64,000 nt of DNA from Streptomyces sp. MUM 178J (lineage in GTDB: Bacteria > Actinomycetota > Actinomycetes > Streptomycetales > Streptomycetaceae). The notes under the pieces are model-generated. The model saw only the letters and a program-made list of their open reading frames with translations. It searched no databases and was not told the origin of the DNA. The translations under genes were made by a program, and so were the position numbers. Positions 8,665 to 16,714 of the stretch are shown here, in pieces (positions within the stretch are counted from its first letter, which is position 1; each line of letters opens with the position of its first letter). The DNA lies in NCBI RefSeq assembly GCF_022414575.1, contig NZ_JADWYQ010000032.1, positions 15,336 to 79,335 on the forward strand. Direction: 5' to 3'.

Positions 8665-8998
8665 TCCACGTCCCCCGGCGCGCCTCTCGAACACCCCGGC
8701 ACGCCCCCGAACACCCCGGCGCCAGCGCGCACGCCCCTCGTCCGCGCTGGTGACCTGACGGGGCCTCGGCGGCCGGCAGGCAAGGGTTTGTGTGGGCGCC
8801 GATCGGCTTGGCCCGCCGCTCCTCCTGCCTCGTCGCCTTGCCCCACGCGGCCAGCGCGGGGAAGTCCTGCTGACCCCAGCGACGTGCGGTGCACGCACGA
8901 GGCCGCACACGGGCCCGGGAACGGCGAAGCGCCCGGCCGGCTGAACCGGTCGGGCGCTTCGCCGCAGGCCAGGGAAGCCTCCCCAGAGCCTGAAGCAG
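8665..8998. other. Intergenic region with hairpin 3' of tRNA-Lys
   Basis: This 334-nt gap between ugd and the convergent tRNA-Lys holds CGAACACCCCGGC-like direct repeats near 8687-8723. It also holds a perfect 14-bp hairpin, 8922-8935 pairing with 8951-8964, just beyond the 3' end of tRNA-Lys. The hairpin probably terminates tRNA-Lys transcription on the minus strand. No convincing coding frame is present. Confidence 0.6.
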
Positions 8999-9071
8999 TA
9001 GGCCGTGTGGGACTCGAACCCACAACCAACGGATTAAAAGTCCGCTGCTCTGCCAATTGAGCTAACGGCCC
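8999..9071 (-). tRNA. tRNA-Lys (TTT)
   Basis: A 73-nt cloverleaf. The anticodon loop CTTTTAA gives anticodon TTT. The T-arm has GTTCGAGTC, and the acceptor stem pairs GGGCCGT with ACGGCCT with one G-U pair at the end. The discriminator is A, and CCA is not encoded. It is followed on the minus strand by the hairpin at 8922-8964. Confidence 0.95.
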
Positions 9072-9165
9072 GCGAAACAGGCACCCGTGCAGCATAGCCG
9101 GACTGGTCGCGCGAGCCGATCGGGTATCGGATCTTCGCCGGGCGTGAAGGGGCAAACGGGCGGAC

Positions 9166-9194
9166 GGGCCGGGCGCACCAAGTGCGCCCGGCCC
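9166..9194. terminator. Hairpin 3' of the DEAD-box helicase gene
   Basis: Positions 9166-9178 (GGGCCGGGCGCAC) pair perfectly with 9182-9194 around a 3-nt loop. It lies 38 nt beyond the stop of the helicase gene on the minus strand, as expected of an intrinsic terminator. Confidence 0.75.
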
Positions 9195-9232
9195 ATCTGT
9201 CACTGTCCGGAGTGTACTTCCGGGTTTCCGCG

Positions 9233-11293
9233 TCAGCCGTTGCGCTTCCAGCGCGGCTTGTCGTCGCGGCGGCCGAAGGAGGAGCCGGAGTTGCTGCGGT
9301 GGTCGCCGCCGCGGTGGTCGTCACGACGGCCGTACGGGCGGTCGCTGTTGAAGCGGTGGCCGCCGCCGGAGGGACGGTCGTCGCGGCGGTCGCGGTTGAA
9401 GGGCCGGTCGCTGCCGCGGTGGTGGCCGGAGTGGCGCTCGTCGCGGCGGAACCCGCCACGCTCGTCACGGCGCTCGAAGGGGCGCCGGCCGCGGTCGTCA
9501 CGGCGGTCATCACGGCGGTCGTCACGGCGGTCGTCACGGCGGAACGAACCGCGGTCCTCGCGGCGGAACCCGCCACGGTCACCACGGTCATCGCGACGCT
9601 CGTCACGGCGGTCGTCACGCCGGAACCCGCCACGGTCACCACGGTCTCCGCGGTCGTCCCGACGGTCGTCCCGACGGAAGGAACCGCGGCGCTCGAAGTT
9701 GCCGCGCTCGTCGCGACGGTCGTCACGGCGGTCGTCACGGCGAACGTCCCGGCGCTGCTCCCGCTCCTCGCGCCGCTCGACCGCCGCCGCGGCGGCCGCC
9801 GCCGCCTCGACCTCGGCCTCCGCGGCCTCGGTGACCTCGGCGACAGCCGTCTCGGGGTCCTCGCCCCGCTCGCGCGCCGCGCGGGCGACCAGGCGGTCGG
9901 CGTCCTCGCGGAGTTCCGCCGCACGGCGCTGGACGCGCTCGAGGCGGCGGGTCAGCTCGGCGACCTCGCGCTCGGCCTGCTTGGCGGCGTTGTTGGCGGA
10001 GTCGGCCTGGACCTCGGTCAGGGACCGCGCACCGGTGATCTCGGCGACCTCCGGTTCGAAGGCGCCGCCCTGCCCGATGATGTGGCGCGTGGCGTCGACG
10101 CCCGCGTCCTCCATCAGACGGAAGATCTGCCGGCGCTGGTGCGGCAGCGACAGGGAGACGACCGTGCCGGACTTGCCGGCACGCGCCGTACGGCCCGAGC
10201 GGTGCAGATAGTCCTTGTGGTCGCCGGCCGGGTCCACGTTCAGGACCAGGTCGATGCCGTCGACGTGGATGCCGCGGGCTGCGACGTCGGTGGCGACGAG
10301 CACGTTGACCTGGCCGTCCTTGAAGTCGGCCAGCGTGCGGGTGCGCGCGCCCTGGGTCATGCCGCCGTGCAGCGCGTCCGCCTTCACACCCGACTCTCGG
10401 AGCTGCTCCGCGACCCGGTCCGCGCCCAGCTGGGTGCGTACGAAGACGATGGTGCGGCCCTTGCGGGCGGCGATGGCGGCGGTGACCGGGGCCTTGTCCT
10501 TCGGCTTCACGACGAGGACGTGGTGCGTCATGGTCGTGACGGCGCCGGCGGACGGGTCCACCTCGTGGGTCACCGGGTCCACCAGGTAGCGCTTGACCAG
10601 GGTGTCGATCTCGTCCTCGAGCGTGGCCGAGAACAGCAGACGCTGCCCGCCCTCCGGGACCTGGTCGAGCAGCTCGGTCACCTCGGGCATGAAGCCCAGG
10701 TCGGCCATCTGGTCGGCCTCGTCGAGGACGGCGACCTGGACGGACTCCAGGGAGCACGCGCCGCGGTTGATGATGTCCCGAAGCCGGCCCGGGGTGGCGA
10801 CGAGGACGTCGACCCCGCGCTCCAGCGCGTAGATCTGGTTGCCCATGGACGTACCGCCGCAGACGACCTTCATCTTCAGGCCGAGGACGTCGCCGTACGG
10901 CTGAAGGGCGTCGGCGACCTGCATGGCGAGCTCACGGGTCGGGGTGAGGATGACGCCGCGGGGCTTCTTCTTGTCGGTGTAGCCGCCGGCCAGGGTGGCG
11001 AGCAGCGGCAGGCCGAAGGAGAGCGTCTTGCCGGAGCCGGTGCGGCCGCGGCCGAGGATGTCCTTGCCGGCCAGGGCGTCCGGGATGGTCGCGGCCTGGA
11101 TCGGGAAGGGGACGGTCACGCCGTTCTGCGCGAGCTTGCGGACGACGCCCTCGGGCAGGCCCAGGTCCCCGAAGGTGATCTGGGGCTCGGCGGGCGCACT
11201 CTCGGTCGCGGAGGCCTGCGGGGCCTCGGCGGCCGCGGCGGCGTCCGCCGAGGCCTCGGGCACGACGACGTGATCAGAACTGAATGCGGACAT
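9233..11293 (-). CDS. DEAD-box ATP-dependent RNA helicase with RDD-rich C-terminal tail
   Basis: A 686-residue RNA helicase. An alanine-rich N-terminus of about 38 residues precedes the Q motif (FGDLGLP), Walker A GRTGSGKT (83-90), PTRELA (118-123), DEAD (191-194), FSAT (about 220) and HRSGRTARAG. A charged coiled-coil stretch (about 440-500) follows. The last roughly 180 residues are a low-complexity tail of repeated RDDR, RDER and GGFRR units. Such RGG/RDD-type tails bind RNA nonspecifically and can drive condensation. Relatives act in ribosome assembly, mRNA decay or cold adaptation. The gene is monocistronic. From memory it corresponds to the helicase flanking this region in S. coelicolor. 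Confidence 0.93.
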   Translation of the reverse strand: MSAFSSDHVVVPEASADAAAAAEAPQASATESAPAEPQITFGDLGLPEGVVRKLAQNGVTVPFPIQAATIPDALAGKDILGRGRTGSGKTLSFGLPLLATLAGGYTDKKKPRGVILTPTRELAMQVADALQPYGDVLGLKMKVVCGGTSMGNQIYALERGVDVLVATPGRLRDIINRGACSLESVQVAVLDEADQMADLGFMPEVTELLDQVPEGGQRLLFSATLEDEIDTLVKRYLVDPVTHEVDPSAGAVTTMTHHVLVVKPKDKAPVTAAIAARKGRTIVFVRTQLGADRVAEQLRESGVKADALHGGMTQGARTRTLADFKDGQVNVLVATDVAARGIHVDGIDLVLNVDPAGDHKDYLHRSGRTARAGKSGTVVSLSLPHQRRQIFRLMEDAGVDATRHIIGQGGAFEPEVAEITGARSLTEVQADSANNAAKQAEREVAELTRRLERVQRRAAELREDADRLVARAARERGEDPETAVAEVTEAAEAEVEAAAAAAAAVERREEREQRRDVRRDDRRDDRRDERGNFERRGSFRRDDRRDDRGDRGDRGGFRRDDRRDERRDDRGDRGGFRREDRGSFRRDDRRDDRRDDRRDDRGRRPFERRDERGGFRRDERHSGHHRGSDRPFNRDRRDDRPSGGGHRFNSDRPYGRRDDHRGGDHRSNSGSSFGRRDDKPRWKRNG

Positions 11294-11502
11294 GCGAAAT
11301 GCGAAACCTTCCGGAGTCTCGGCACGCGCCCAAACTCCGTGATTCGCAAATCGACCGCCTCAATGCGGTCAGCCACGGCCAGGGAGAGTACGCGCCACAC
11401 GGCGCGCTCTTCGGCGCCGGGCAATGAATGGGATCAAACGATCTACCACCATACGCACCCTCCCCCCTCCGAGGCAAACCGGGTGCACAGTGCCCACGCC
11501 CG

Positions 11503-12123
11503 CTACGCGGGCCCCGGCTGCGGGGACGCCTCCGGCTCGCCCCTCATCCCCTCCCCCCGCTCGTCCACCGGGTGCATCGCCCCGGCATGCACCTCGGGCG
11601 CGGACGACGCGGTTGGCTCGTCGGTGGGCTCCGGCGAGGGGCCGGGGCTCGGCTCGGAGGGCGGTTCCGCAGGCTCGCTCGGGGGCTGGGACGGCGGGGG
11701 AGACGGGGTCGACCCGCCGTCGTCTCCCTCGGTCGGCGAAGGCTCGCCCTTCGGCGGCACCGGCGGCTCTCCTCCACTCCCGGGCTCCGACGGCGGAGAG
11801 GGCTCCGGCCCGCTGGGGCTGGGCGACACGGTCGCTTCCCTCTCCCCCTGTGCCTCTTCCTCCTCCGCCACCTCGTCCTTCTCGCTTTTCCCGCCGTGCT
11901 CATGGTCGGTGTACACCCGCCGGCCGCCCGGCGCCCCGTGTCCGCCGTCCGGCTCCGCGGCCGTTCCGCCCTGGTCCACGGAGGTGCTCGGCGCCGGCTT
12001 CGCGTCGCCCTTGTCGTCGTCGCCGACGCTCATACAGCCCGCCGAGGCCGCGAGCGCCAACGAGGCGGCGATCCAGGCGGCCGTACGGCGGCCAGGGCGA
12101 CCGGGGACTGACAACTGGCGCAC
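11503..12123 (-). CDS. Proline/serine-rich lipoprotein of unknown function
   Basis: A 206-residue predicted lipoprotein. A twin-arginine-like basic start (PGRPGRR) and a hydrophobic stretch lead to the lipobox ASAGC, with the lipidated cysteine at residue 30. The mature part is disordered: an acidic EEEEAQGE patch, then long P/S/E/G repeats of PSEP and PPSEP type to the end. No enzymatic domain is visible, so a wall-spanning or spacer role is plausible. I chose the GTG at 12123 because GGAGGTG precedes it; the open frame extends further upstream without coding character. Confidence 0.6.
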   Translation of the reverse strand: MRQLSVPGRPGRRTAAWIAASLALAASAGCMSVGDDDKGDAKPAPSTSVDQGGTAAEPDGGHGAPGGRRVYTDHEHGGKSEKDEVAEEEEAQGEREATVSPSPSGPEPSPPSEPGSGGEPPVPPKGEPSPTEGDDGGSTPSPPPSQPPSEPAEPPSEPSPGPSPEPTDEPTASSAPEVHAGAMHPVDERGEGMRGEPEASPQPGPA

Positions 12124-12235
12124 AACGGCACCTCCGGAACGGGAGCAGGGGACGCGACTGCCCTGCCCAACTCCCCGCGCCCCGCAAGGGACACGCCCCA
12201 CAGGCCACCCGTCTGCCCCACACGGAGACACCCGC

Positions 12236-12280
12236 CCGGATGACCGCCGTCCGGATGACCGCCGTCCGGATGACCGCCGC
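12236..12280. repeat. Three tandem 15-bp repeats
   Basis: The unit CCGGATGACCGCCGT occurs at 12236-12250 and 12251-12265, and with one change at 12266-12280, followed by a degraded fourth copy. It lies between the lipoprotein gene and crcB, downstream of the crcB operon. No function is evident; it looks like a slippage-generated minisatellite. Confidence 0.7.
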
Positions 12281-12324
12281 CTGGATCGCCGTACCGAGCC
12301 GTCAACTCGTCAACGCGTCAACCG

Positions 12325-12687
12325 TCAGCCCGTCAGCCCGCCTGCCAGCTCCACGCCCAGGAACACCGACCCCAGCCCGACGAGCAGCGACGCCGCCACA
12401 TTCGCCGCCGCCAGGAACTTCCAGCCGCGCTCGGCCAGCCGGAGCGTCTCGTACGAGAAGGTGGAGTACGTCGTCACCGCCCCGCACAGCCCCGTCCCCA
12501 GCAGCGCATACGTCGGCGAGGACACCGACGCCCCCGCCAGCAGTCCGAGCACCAGCGAACCGCACGCGTTGACGGTGAACGTCCCCCAGGGGAAGACCGA
12601 GTCGTGGCGCAGCTGCACCGCACGGTCCGTCAGATAGCGCAGCGGCGCCCCGACCGCCGCGCCCACCGCCACCAGCAGCCAGTTCAC
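12325..12687 (-). CDS. crcB: CrcB/FluC fluoride ion channel (second subunit)
   Basis: A 120-residue four-helix membrane protein of the Fluc family, which exports toxic fluoride. Conserved elements are [22 protein letters not shown] and [15 protein letters not shown]. The GTG start overlaps the stop of the upstream crcB copy by four bases (GTGA at 12684-12687), so translation is coupled. Gram-positive bacteria often encode two Fluc proteins that form a heterodimer, and the pairing here fits that. I see no fluoride riboswitch upstream. Confidence 0.9.
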   Translation of the reverse strand: MNWLLVAVGAAVGAPLRYLTDRAVQLRHDSVFPWGTFTVNACGSLVLGLLAGASVSSPTYALLGTGLCGAVTTYSTFSYETLRLAERGWKFLAAANVAASLLVGLGSVFLGVELAGGLTG

Positions 12688-13229
12688 GACGCCGCCGTCC
12701 TGGCCAGCACGGCCCGCGTCGCCGACGCCGCCAGCCACACCGCGGCGACCGCGCCCGCGACCGTCCCGCCCGCGTAGGCCAGGGCGGTGCCGGCCTCCTC
12801 TTGCTCCAGCAGCTCGGTGAAGTCCAGCGCGTAGGTGGAGAACGTGGTGAAGCCGCCCAGCACCCCGACTCCGAGGAAGGGCCGCACCAGCGGATGCGTA
12901 CGCGTGCCGCGCCCGCCCTCGCTGACCAGTGCCATGAGCACCCCGATCAGACAGCAGCCCGCCACGTTGACCCAGAACACCGCCCACGGGAACGCCCCCG
13001 CCGGGGCCGGCCAGTGCACGGAGGCCGCGTAGCGCGCCAGCGCCCCGACCGCGCCGCCCGCCGAGATCGCGCCCAGCACCTGCCACTTGTGCGCGCCGGC
13101 CGTCTCGGTGCGCTGTGCGGGCACATGGAGGTCGACATCGGGGTCGATGGCCTCCGAGACAGGGCCGTGGGCGTAGTTCGGGTAGCCCTCGTTCGAGTGA
13201 CCCCCGGACCCGGATCCCATGGCTGTCAT
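12684..13229 (-). CDS. crcB: CrcB/FluC fluoride ion channel (first subunit)
   Basis: A 181-residue Fluc protein. It carries an acidic, disordered cytoplasmic N-terminus of about 60 residues, which the partner copy lacks. The channel part follows, with [22 protein letters not shown] and [15 protein letters not shown] and four hydrophobic helices. The ATG overlaps the stop of the metallopeptidase gene (ATGA at 13226-13229), and the gene's own stop overlaps the next crcB. The three genes are therefore one translationally coupled operon. Confidence 0.9.
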   Translation of the reverse strand: MTAMGSGSGGHSNEGYPNYAHGPVSEAIDPDVDLHVPAQRTETAGAHKWQVLGAISAGGAVGALARYAASVHWPAPAGAFPWAVFWVNVAGCCLIGVLMALVSEGGRGTRTHPLVRPFLGVGVLGGFTTFSTYALDFTELLEQEEAGTALAYAGGTVAGAVAAVWLAASATRAVLARTAAS

Positions 13230-13576
13230 CCGTACCCCAGCGCGTGCAGCCGCTCGTCGTCGATCCCGAAGTGGTGGGCGATCTCGTGCACCACGGTGAT
13301 CTCGGTTTCCGCGACGACGTCCTCGCGCGACTCGCACATCCGCAGCGTGGGGCCGCGGTAGATCGTGATCCGGTCCGGCAGCACACCCGCGTACCACTCG
13401 CCGCGGTCGGTCAGCGGAGTCCCCTCGTAGAGCCCGAGCAGCTCGGGGTCGTCCGCGGTCGGCTCGTCCTCGACGAACACCGCGACGTTGTCCATCAGCC
13501 GCGTCAGCTCCGGCGGAATCCGGTCGAGGGCCTCGGCGACCAGTTCCTCGAACTCCTCGCTCGTCATCTCCAGCAC
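13226..13576 (-). CDS. Small zincin-like metallopeptidase-family protein
   Basis: A 116-residue protein of the small actinobacterial metallopeptidase family (zincin fold, formerly DUF1025). It begins [16 protein letters not shown] and ends with [16 protein letters not shown], containing the HExxH zinc site (H97, E98, H101). The chosen GTG at 13576 gives the normal family start; the frame extends upstream without support. It is the first gene of the operon with two crcB genes. Substrate unknown, and whether it relates to fluoride is unclear. Confidence 0.8.
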   Translation of the reverse strand: MLEMTSEEFEELVAEALDRIPPELTRLMDNVAVFVEDEPTADDPELLGLYEGTPLTDRGEWYAGVLPDRITIYRGPTLRMCESREDVVAETEITVVHEIAHHFGIDDERLHALGYG

Positions 13577-13664
13577 GTGGCCATTGTCACGTACGAGCCC
13601 CCTCGCGCAGGGCCCCGGCCCGCCTCTCCGCATGCTCTGCTGCATATCTGGGCATACGGGAGCA

Positions 13665-15380
13665 ATGGACCGCGAAGCCTCCGAACGCCGTCCTCGCCGC
13701 CCGAACCCGAGCCGTCTGAATCCACGCCGTCCCCATCCCGGCCGTCTCCATCCCGGCAGCCGGCGTCCCCGCCTTCCGCAGCCGCGCCGCGCGCAGCCGC
13801 AGGGCAGCCCTGCCCCGGGCCGTCTCAGGGGCCCGCTCGCCGGGCTCCGCCGGCGCTACCGGGCGCACCGCGCCGCCCCCGTCAGCTCCCTCGTCCACAG
13901 CCCGCACCCGTGGGCGAGCGCCCTGGGCATGGCGGCCGTGGTGCTGCTCGGCGCCTGGCTCGGGCTGCTGATCGTCGGCAGCGTGCACACCCCGGTGGGG
14001 CCGATGGACACCAGCATGACCCTGCGCCCCTCCGCGACCGGCGGCACAAAGATCAACGTCTCGCCGCTCGGCGCGCTGGAGCTGGACTCCCACGTCGCCC
14101 CGATCCGCCTCGACGTGGACGTCGACCGGCTCGACCCGGTGCGCTCCCAGGCCCTGGTCGAGAACCCGGAGCTGATCTCCCGCCTCCAGGACGAGATCTC
14201 CCGCGATGTGAAGGAGGGCGCCACCGATCTGGCAGTACGCTCCTGCGTCGCCGTCGTCGTCGGCGCGACCGCGCTCGGCCTGGTCGTCTTCCGCAGCCCG
14301 CGTCGGGCCCTGACCGCCGGCGGCCTGGCGCTCGCCCTGCTGGCCGCGTCCGGCGCCGCCGCGTACGCCACCTGGAACCCCAAGTCCGTCCTGGAGCCCC
14401 GCTACTCCGGACTGCTCTCCTCCGCGCCCTCCGTCGTCGGCGACGCCCGCTCCATCATCAGCGAATTCGACGTCTACCAGAAAGAGTTGGCCCGGCTCGT
14501 GGCCAATGTGACCAAGCTGTACGAGGCCACCTCCACGCTCCCCGCGTACCAGCCGGACCCGGGCACCATCCGGGTGCTGCATGTCTCCGACGTCCACCTC
14601 AACCCCGCGGCGTGGCACATCATCGGTTCGCTGGTGGAGCAGTACGAGATCGATGTGATCGTCGACTCCGGCGACACCATGGACCACGGCGCGGCCGCCG
14701 AGAACGCCTTCCTCGACGCGATCCCCGGGCTCGGCGCTCCCTACGTCTGGGTCCGGGGCAACCACGACTCCCGCGTAACCCAGGAGTACCTCGCCAAGCT
14801 GAAGAACGTGCACGTCCTCGACGAGGGCGCCGCCATCGACATCGGCGGACTGCGCATCGCGGGCAGCGGGGACCCGCGCTTCACCCCGGACCGCTCCCAG
14901 GAGGACGGCGGCGACGCCGTCGAACGCATGGCCGGGATCCGGTTCGCCTCCTCCCTGCGCGACCAGGAAAGGGCGGGCACCCCGGTGGACATCGCGGTGG
15001 TCCACAACCCGCTCGCCGCCCGCGAGACCGACGGGACCGTTCCGCTCGTCCTGGCGGGTGACATCCACCGCCGCGAGAACGACCTCCTCCCCTTCGGCAC
15101 CCGCCTCAAGGTCGAGGGCTCGACGGGAGGCGGCGGACTGCGCGCGGTGGAGCAGGACGAGCCGGCCAAGGTCGAGGCCTCGGTGCTCTATCTGGACCGC
15201 GCGACCAAGCGGCTGCAGGCCTGGGACGAGATCACCCTGGGCGGCCTGGGGCTGACATCCGCGGAGGTGTCCCGCCATCTGGCGGAGGAGAACACCCCGC
15301 TGCCGACCCCCGCGCCCGGCCCTTCCTCGAGCCCCGCGTCGTCAGGCCCCGCGCCCCCTCCCGGCGAACCGTCCGGGTGA
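13665..15380 (+). CDS. Membrane-anchored metallophosphoesterase
   Basis: A 571-residue protein. An arginine/proline-rich cytoplasmic tail (1-75) precedes a transmembrane helix (about 84-106), a periplasmic-type domain, two more hydrophobic segments (about 190-238) and the calcineurin-type domain. Metal-site motifs are DVH (309-311), SGDTMDH (335-341), GNHD (365-368) and VVHN (445-448). The last motif is GDIH (465-468), where the family normally has GHxH, so one ligand histidine is aspartate (codon 15060-15062). A proline/serine-rich tail ends the protein. The ATG follows GGGAG. The substrate cannot be told from sequence. Confidence 0.8.
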   Translation: MDREASERRPRRPNPSRLNPRRPHPGRLHPGSRRPRLPQPRRAQPQGSPAPGRLRGPLAGLRRRYRAHRAAPVSSLVHSPHPWASALGMAAVVLLGAWLGLLIVGSVHTPVGPMDTSMTLRPSATGGTKINVSPLGALELDSHVAPIRLDVDVDRLDPVRSQALVENPELISRLQDEISRDVKEGATDLAVRSCVAVVVGATALGLVVFRSPRRALTAGGLALALLAASGAAAYATWNPKSVLEPRYSGLLSSAPSVVGDARSIISEFDVYQKELARLVANVTKLYEATSTLPAYQPDPGTIRVLHVSDVHLNPAAWHIIGSLVEQYEIDVIVDSGDTMDHGAAAENAFLDAIPGLGAPYVWVRGNHDSRVTQEYLAKLKNVHVLDEGAAIDIGGLRIAGSGDPRFTPDRSQEDGGDAVERMAGIRFASSLRDQERAGTPVDIAVVHNPLAARETDGTVPLVLAGDIHRRENDLLPFGTRLKVEGSTGGGGLRAVEQDEPAKVEASVLYLDRATKRLQAWDEITLGGLGLTSAEVSRHLAEENTPLPTPAPGPSSSPASSGPAPPPGEPSG

Positions 15381-15402
15381 CGGCTCCCCGCATCTATTCG
15401 GT

Positions 15403-15432
15403 TTGGTCAGGACCTAAATGCCGTAGTACAGT
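15403..15432 (+). promoter_or_regulatory. Putative promoter of the tRNA-Glu/Asp/Phe cluster
   Basis: TTGGTC at 15403-15408 and TACAGT at 15427-15432 are separated by 18 nt, resembling a sigma-HrdB promoter. It lies 140 nt upstream of tRNA-Glu, with no gene in between. The match is by eye only. Confidence 0.45.
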
Positions 15433-15573
15433 CTCGTCGTGCCCAAGGGCAGCGGTCAGGGCTTGACCGTCCTGAACCCCGCAAGGGGCAAAGGAGAAGC
15501 AGACCCCTTCGGGGGGAAGCGGAGTCACATGCTTCTCGCGTCCCCTGGGGGCGAAAGAGCAGCGGCAGTACCC

Positions 15574-15646
15574 GCCCTCATCGTCTAGTGGCCCAGGACG
15601 CCGCCCTTTCAAGGCGGTAGCACGGGTTCGAATCCCGTTGGGGGCA
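15574..15646 (+). tRNA. tRNA-Glu (TTC)
   Basis: A 73-nt cloverleaf with anticodon loop CTTTCAA (anticodon TTC) and T-arm GGGTTCGAATCCC. The acceptor stem GCCCTCA/TGGGGGC contains one U-G pair. It is first of a Glu-Asp-Phe cluster. Its 3' end is repeated, with one change, at 42913-42938 beyond the accessory island. Confidence 0.95.
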
Positions 15647-15685
15647 CGCAAAATCCTGTGCAGCATTTGCTTGTGCACATCACAT

Positions 15686-15760
15686 GGTCCTGTGGAGCAG
15701 TTTGGAGTGCTCGCCACCCTGTCAAGGTGGAGGCCGCGGGTTCAAATCCCGTCAGGACCG
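15686..15760 (+). tRNA. tRNA-Asp (GTC), copy 1
   Basis: A 75-nt tRNA with anticodon GTC in loop CTGTCAA and acceptor GGTCCTG/CAGGACC. It is identical to the copies at 42975 and 49713. It lies 39 nt after tRNA-Glu and 24 nt before tRNA-Phe, probably on one transcript. Confidence 0.95.
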
Positions 15761-15784
15761 CTGAGGCCTCGTAAGAGGCCTCGC

Positions 15785-15861
15785 GGCTGGGTAGCTCAGT
15801 TGGTACGAGCGATCGCCTGAAAAGCGATAGGTCGCCGGTTCGATCCCGGCCCCAGCCACCA
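15785..15861 (+). tRNA. tRNA-Phe (GAA), copy 1, CCA encoded
   Basis: A 77-nt tRNA with anticodon GAA in loop CTGAAAA; the 3' CCA is encoded at 15859-15861. It differs from the copy at 43072 by compensatory changes in the anticodon stem (TCGC/GCGA here, CCGC/GCGG there) and one T-loop base. It ends the cluster and is followed by a strong hairpin. Confidence 0.95.
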
Positions 15862-15866
15862 GCATC

Positions 15867-15904
15867 GAGAACGCTCCGGACGGCATACCGTCCGGAGCGT
15901 TCTC
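15867..15904. terminator. Terminator hairpin after tRNA-Phe copy 1
   Basis: A perfect 17-bp stem, 15867-15883 pairing with 15888-15904, starts six bases after the encoded CCA of tRNA-Phe. It should end the tRNA transcript and marks the left edge of the accessory island. Confidence 0.8.
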
Positions 15905-16105
15905 GTGTCTCCTGCGGGCAGAGCGCCCGTCGCCGAGGGCGGCGTCGACGTCCGGCCGCCACCGGTCGGGCCGCGGTGTCGTGATCATCGTTTCCCTCCG
16001 TGGGGCGGTCTCGTTCCTCGGCCTGCCCACCCCGCGCGCCGATCGCCGCGGTGGTCCCCGCCTGAGCGGCCTGGATGTCGAGTGGCCGCAGACCACCGCT
16101 CAGCG

Positions 16106-16441
16106 CTAGTCGGTGAGATCCAGGGCGATGCGAAGCGTCCGGGAGACCGCGCTCATCTCCTCATCGGGGACGATCCCGAGATACTTGCCCGCCGTGATCG
16201 CGGAGACCGTGAGGGTCATGATCTGGGTGCCGATCACGTCGCCCGCCACGGGCGCGGTGATCCGGGTCGACAGCAACGTGTCTGGAGCGGTGCCGGTGGT
16301 ATCCACCAGAACCGTCACGGCGGTGCGCGGGAACACGGAAAGAGCAGGATCCGCCTCGATCACAAGGAGCGTATGTCCGCTGCGCCGTCCCGGGAGCTCC
16401 CACACCTGGCCACGCCGCAGCGGCGGAAGGCTCTCGCTCAC
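16106..16441 (-). CDS. PemK/MazF-type toxin of a type II toxin-antitoxin pair
   Basis: A 111-residue protein with the PemK/MazF beta-barrel pattern: RRGQVWELPG near the N-terminus, a SGHTLLVIEAD strand, GDVIGTQIMTLTVSAI in the core and a helical C-terminus. MazF-type toxins are sequence-specific endoribonucleases that stop growth when the antitoxin is lost. The GTG start overlaps the antitoxin stop (GTGA at 16438-16441), the standard antitoxin-first arrangement. It sits just inside the left edge of the accessory island, beside a truncated gene. The family call is by pattern, and the catalytic residues were not confirmed. Confidence 0.7.
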   Translation of the reverse strand: MSESLPPLRRGQVWELPGRRSGHTLLVIEADPALSVFPRTAVTVLVDTTGTAPDTLLSTRITAPVAGDVIGTQIMTLTVSAITAGKYLGIVPDEEMSAVSRTLRIALDLTD

Positions 16442-16674
16442 GCCGCGGTGCCGCCGTTCAGTTCGTCCAGAGCATCGAGCTGCAGCCGGTCGAACTCCTC
16501 AAGGGTGTCGAGGCGGGACTCCTGCCACTGGGACAGCCGAGCGGCGGAGTCCCGCACAGCCTGCGCCATGAGAGCCTTCGCCGCGTACGCCGACAGGTTC
16601 CCGCCGGCCTCGTTGTTCGCCGCCTCGAAGACGTCTATGGGCAGACTCACAGTCACGCGCTTACGTGTCGTCAT
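16438..16674 (-). CDS. Ribbon-helix-helix antitoxin
   Basis: A 78-residue protein with the N-terminal ribbon-helix-helix pattern TTRKRVTVSLPIDVFEAAN, then a helix (LSAYAAKALMAQAV) and a charged C-terminal helix likely to wrap the toxin. Such antitoxins neutralise the toxin and repress their own operon. The ATG at 16674 gives a normal RHH start; an ATG at 16686 and a GTG at 16692 are in frame upstream. A perfect palindrome overlaps the upstream region and is a candidate operator. The stop overlaps the toxin start. Confidence 0.7.
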   Translation of the reverse strand: MTTRKRVTVSLPIDVFEAANNEAGGNLSAYAAKALMAQAVRDSAARLSQWQESRLDTLEEFDRLQLDALDELNGGTAA

Positions 16675-16687
16675 ACCAAAGAGCATA

Positions 16688-16698
16688 CTCACAGTGAG
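16688..16698. promoter_or_regulatory. Candidate toxin-antitoxin operator palindrome
   Basis: CTCACAGTGAG is an 11-bp perfect palindrome with an odd centre, 14 nt upstream of the antitoxin ATG. On the minus strand it is followed by TATGCT, a possible -10 box. Autorepression by an RHH antitoxin through such a site is common; the link here is inferred from position. Confidence 0.4.
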
Positions 16699-16714
16699 CA
16701 GGTTCGGCGCACGG

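Noticed and set aside
9182..12637. A 1151-codon open frame on the plus strand opposite the DEAD-box helicase
   Set aside because: It is the antisense shadow of the helicase and lipoprotein genes; valine/threonine/alanine runs mirror the RDD repeats, and it has no homology or ribosome site.
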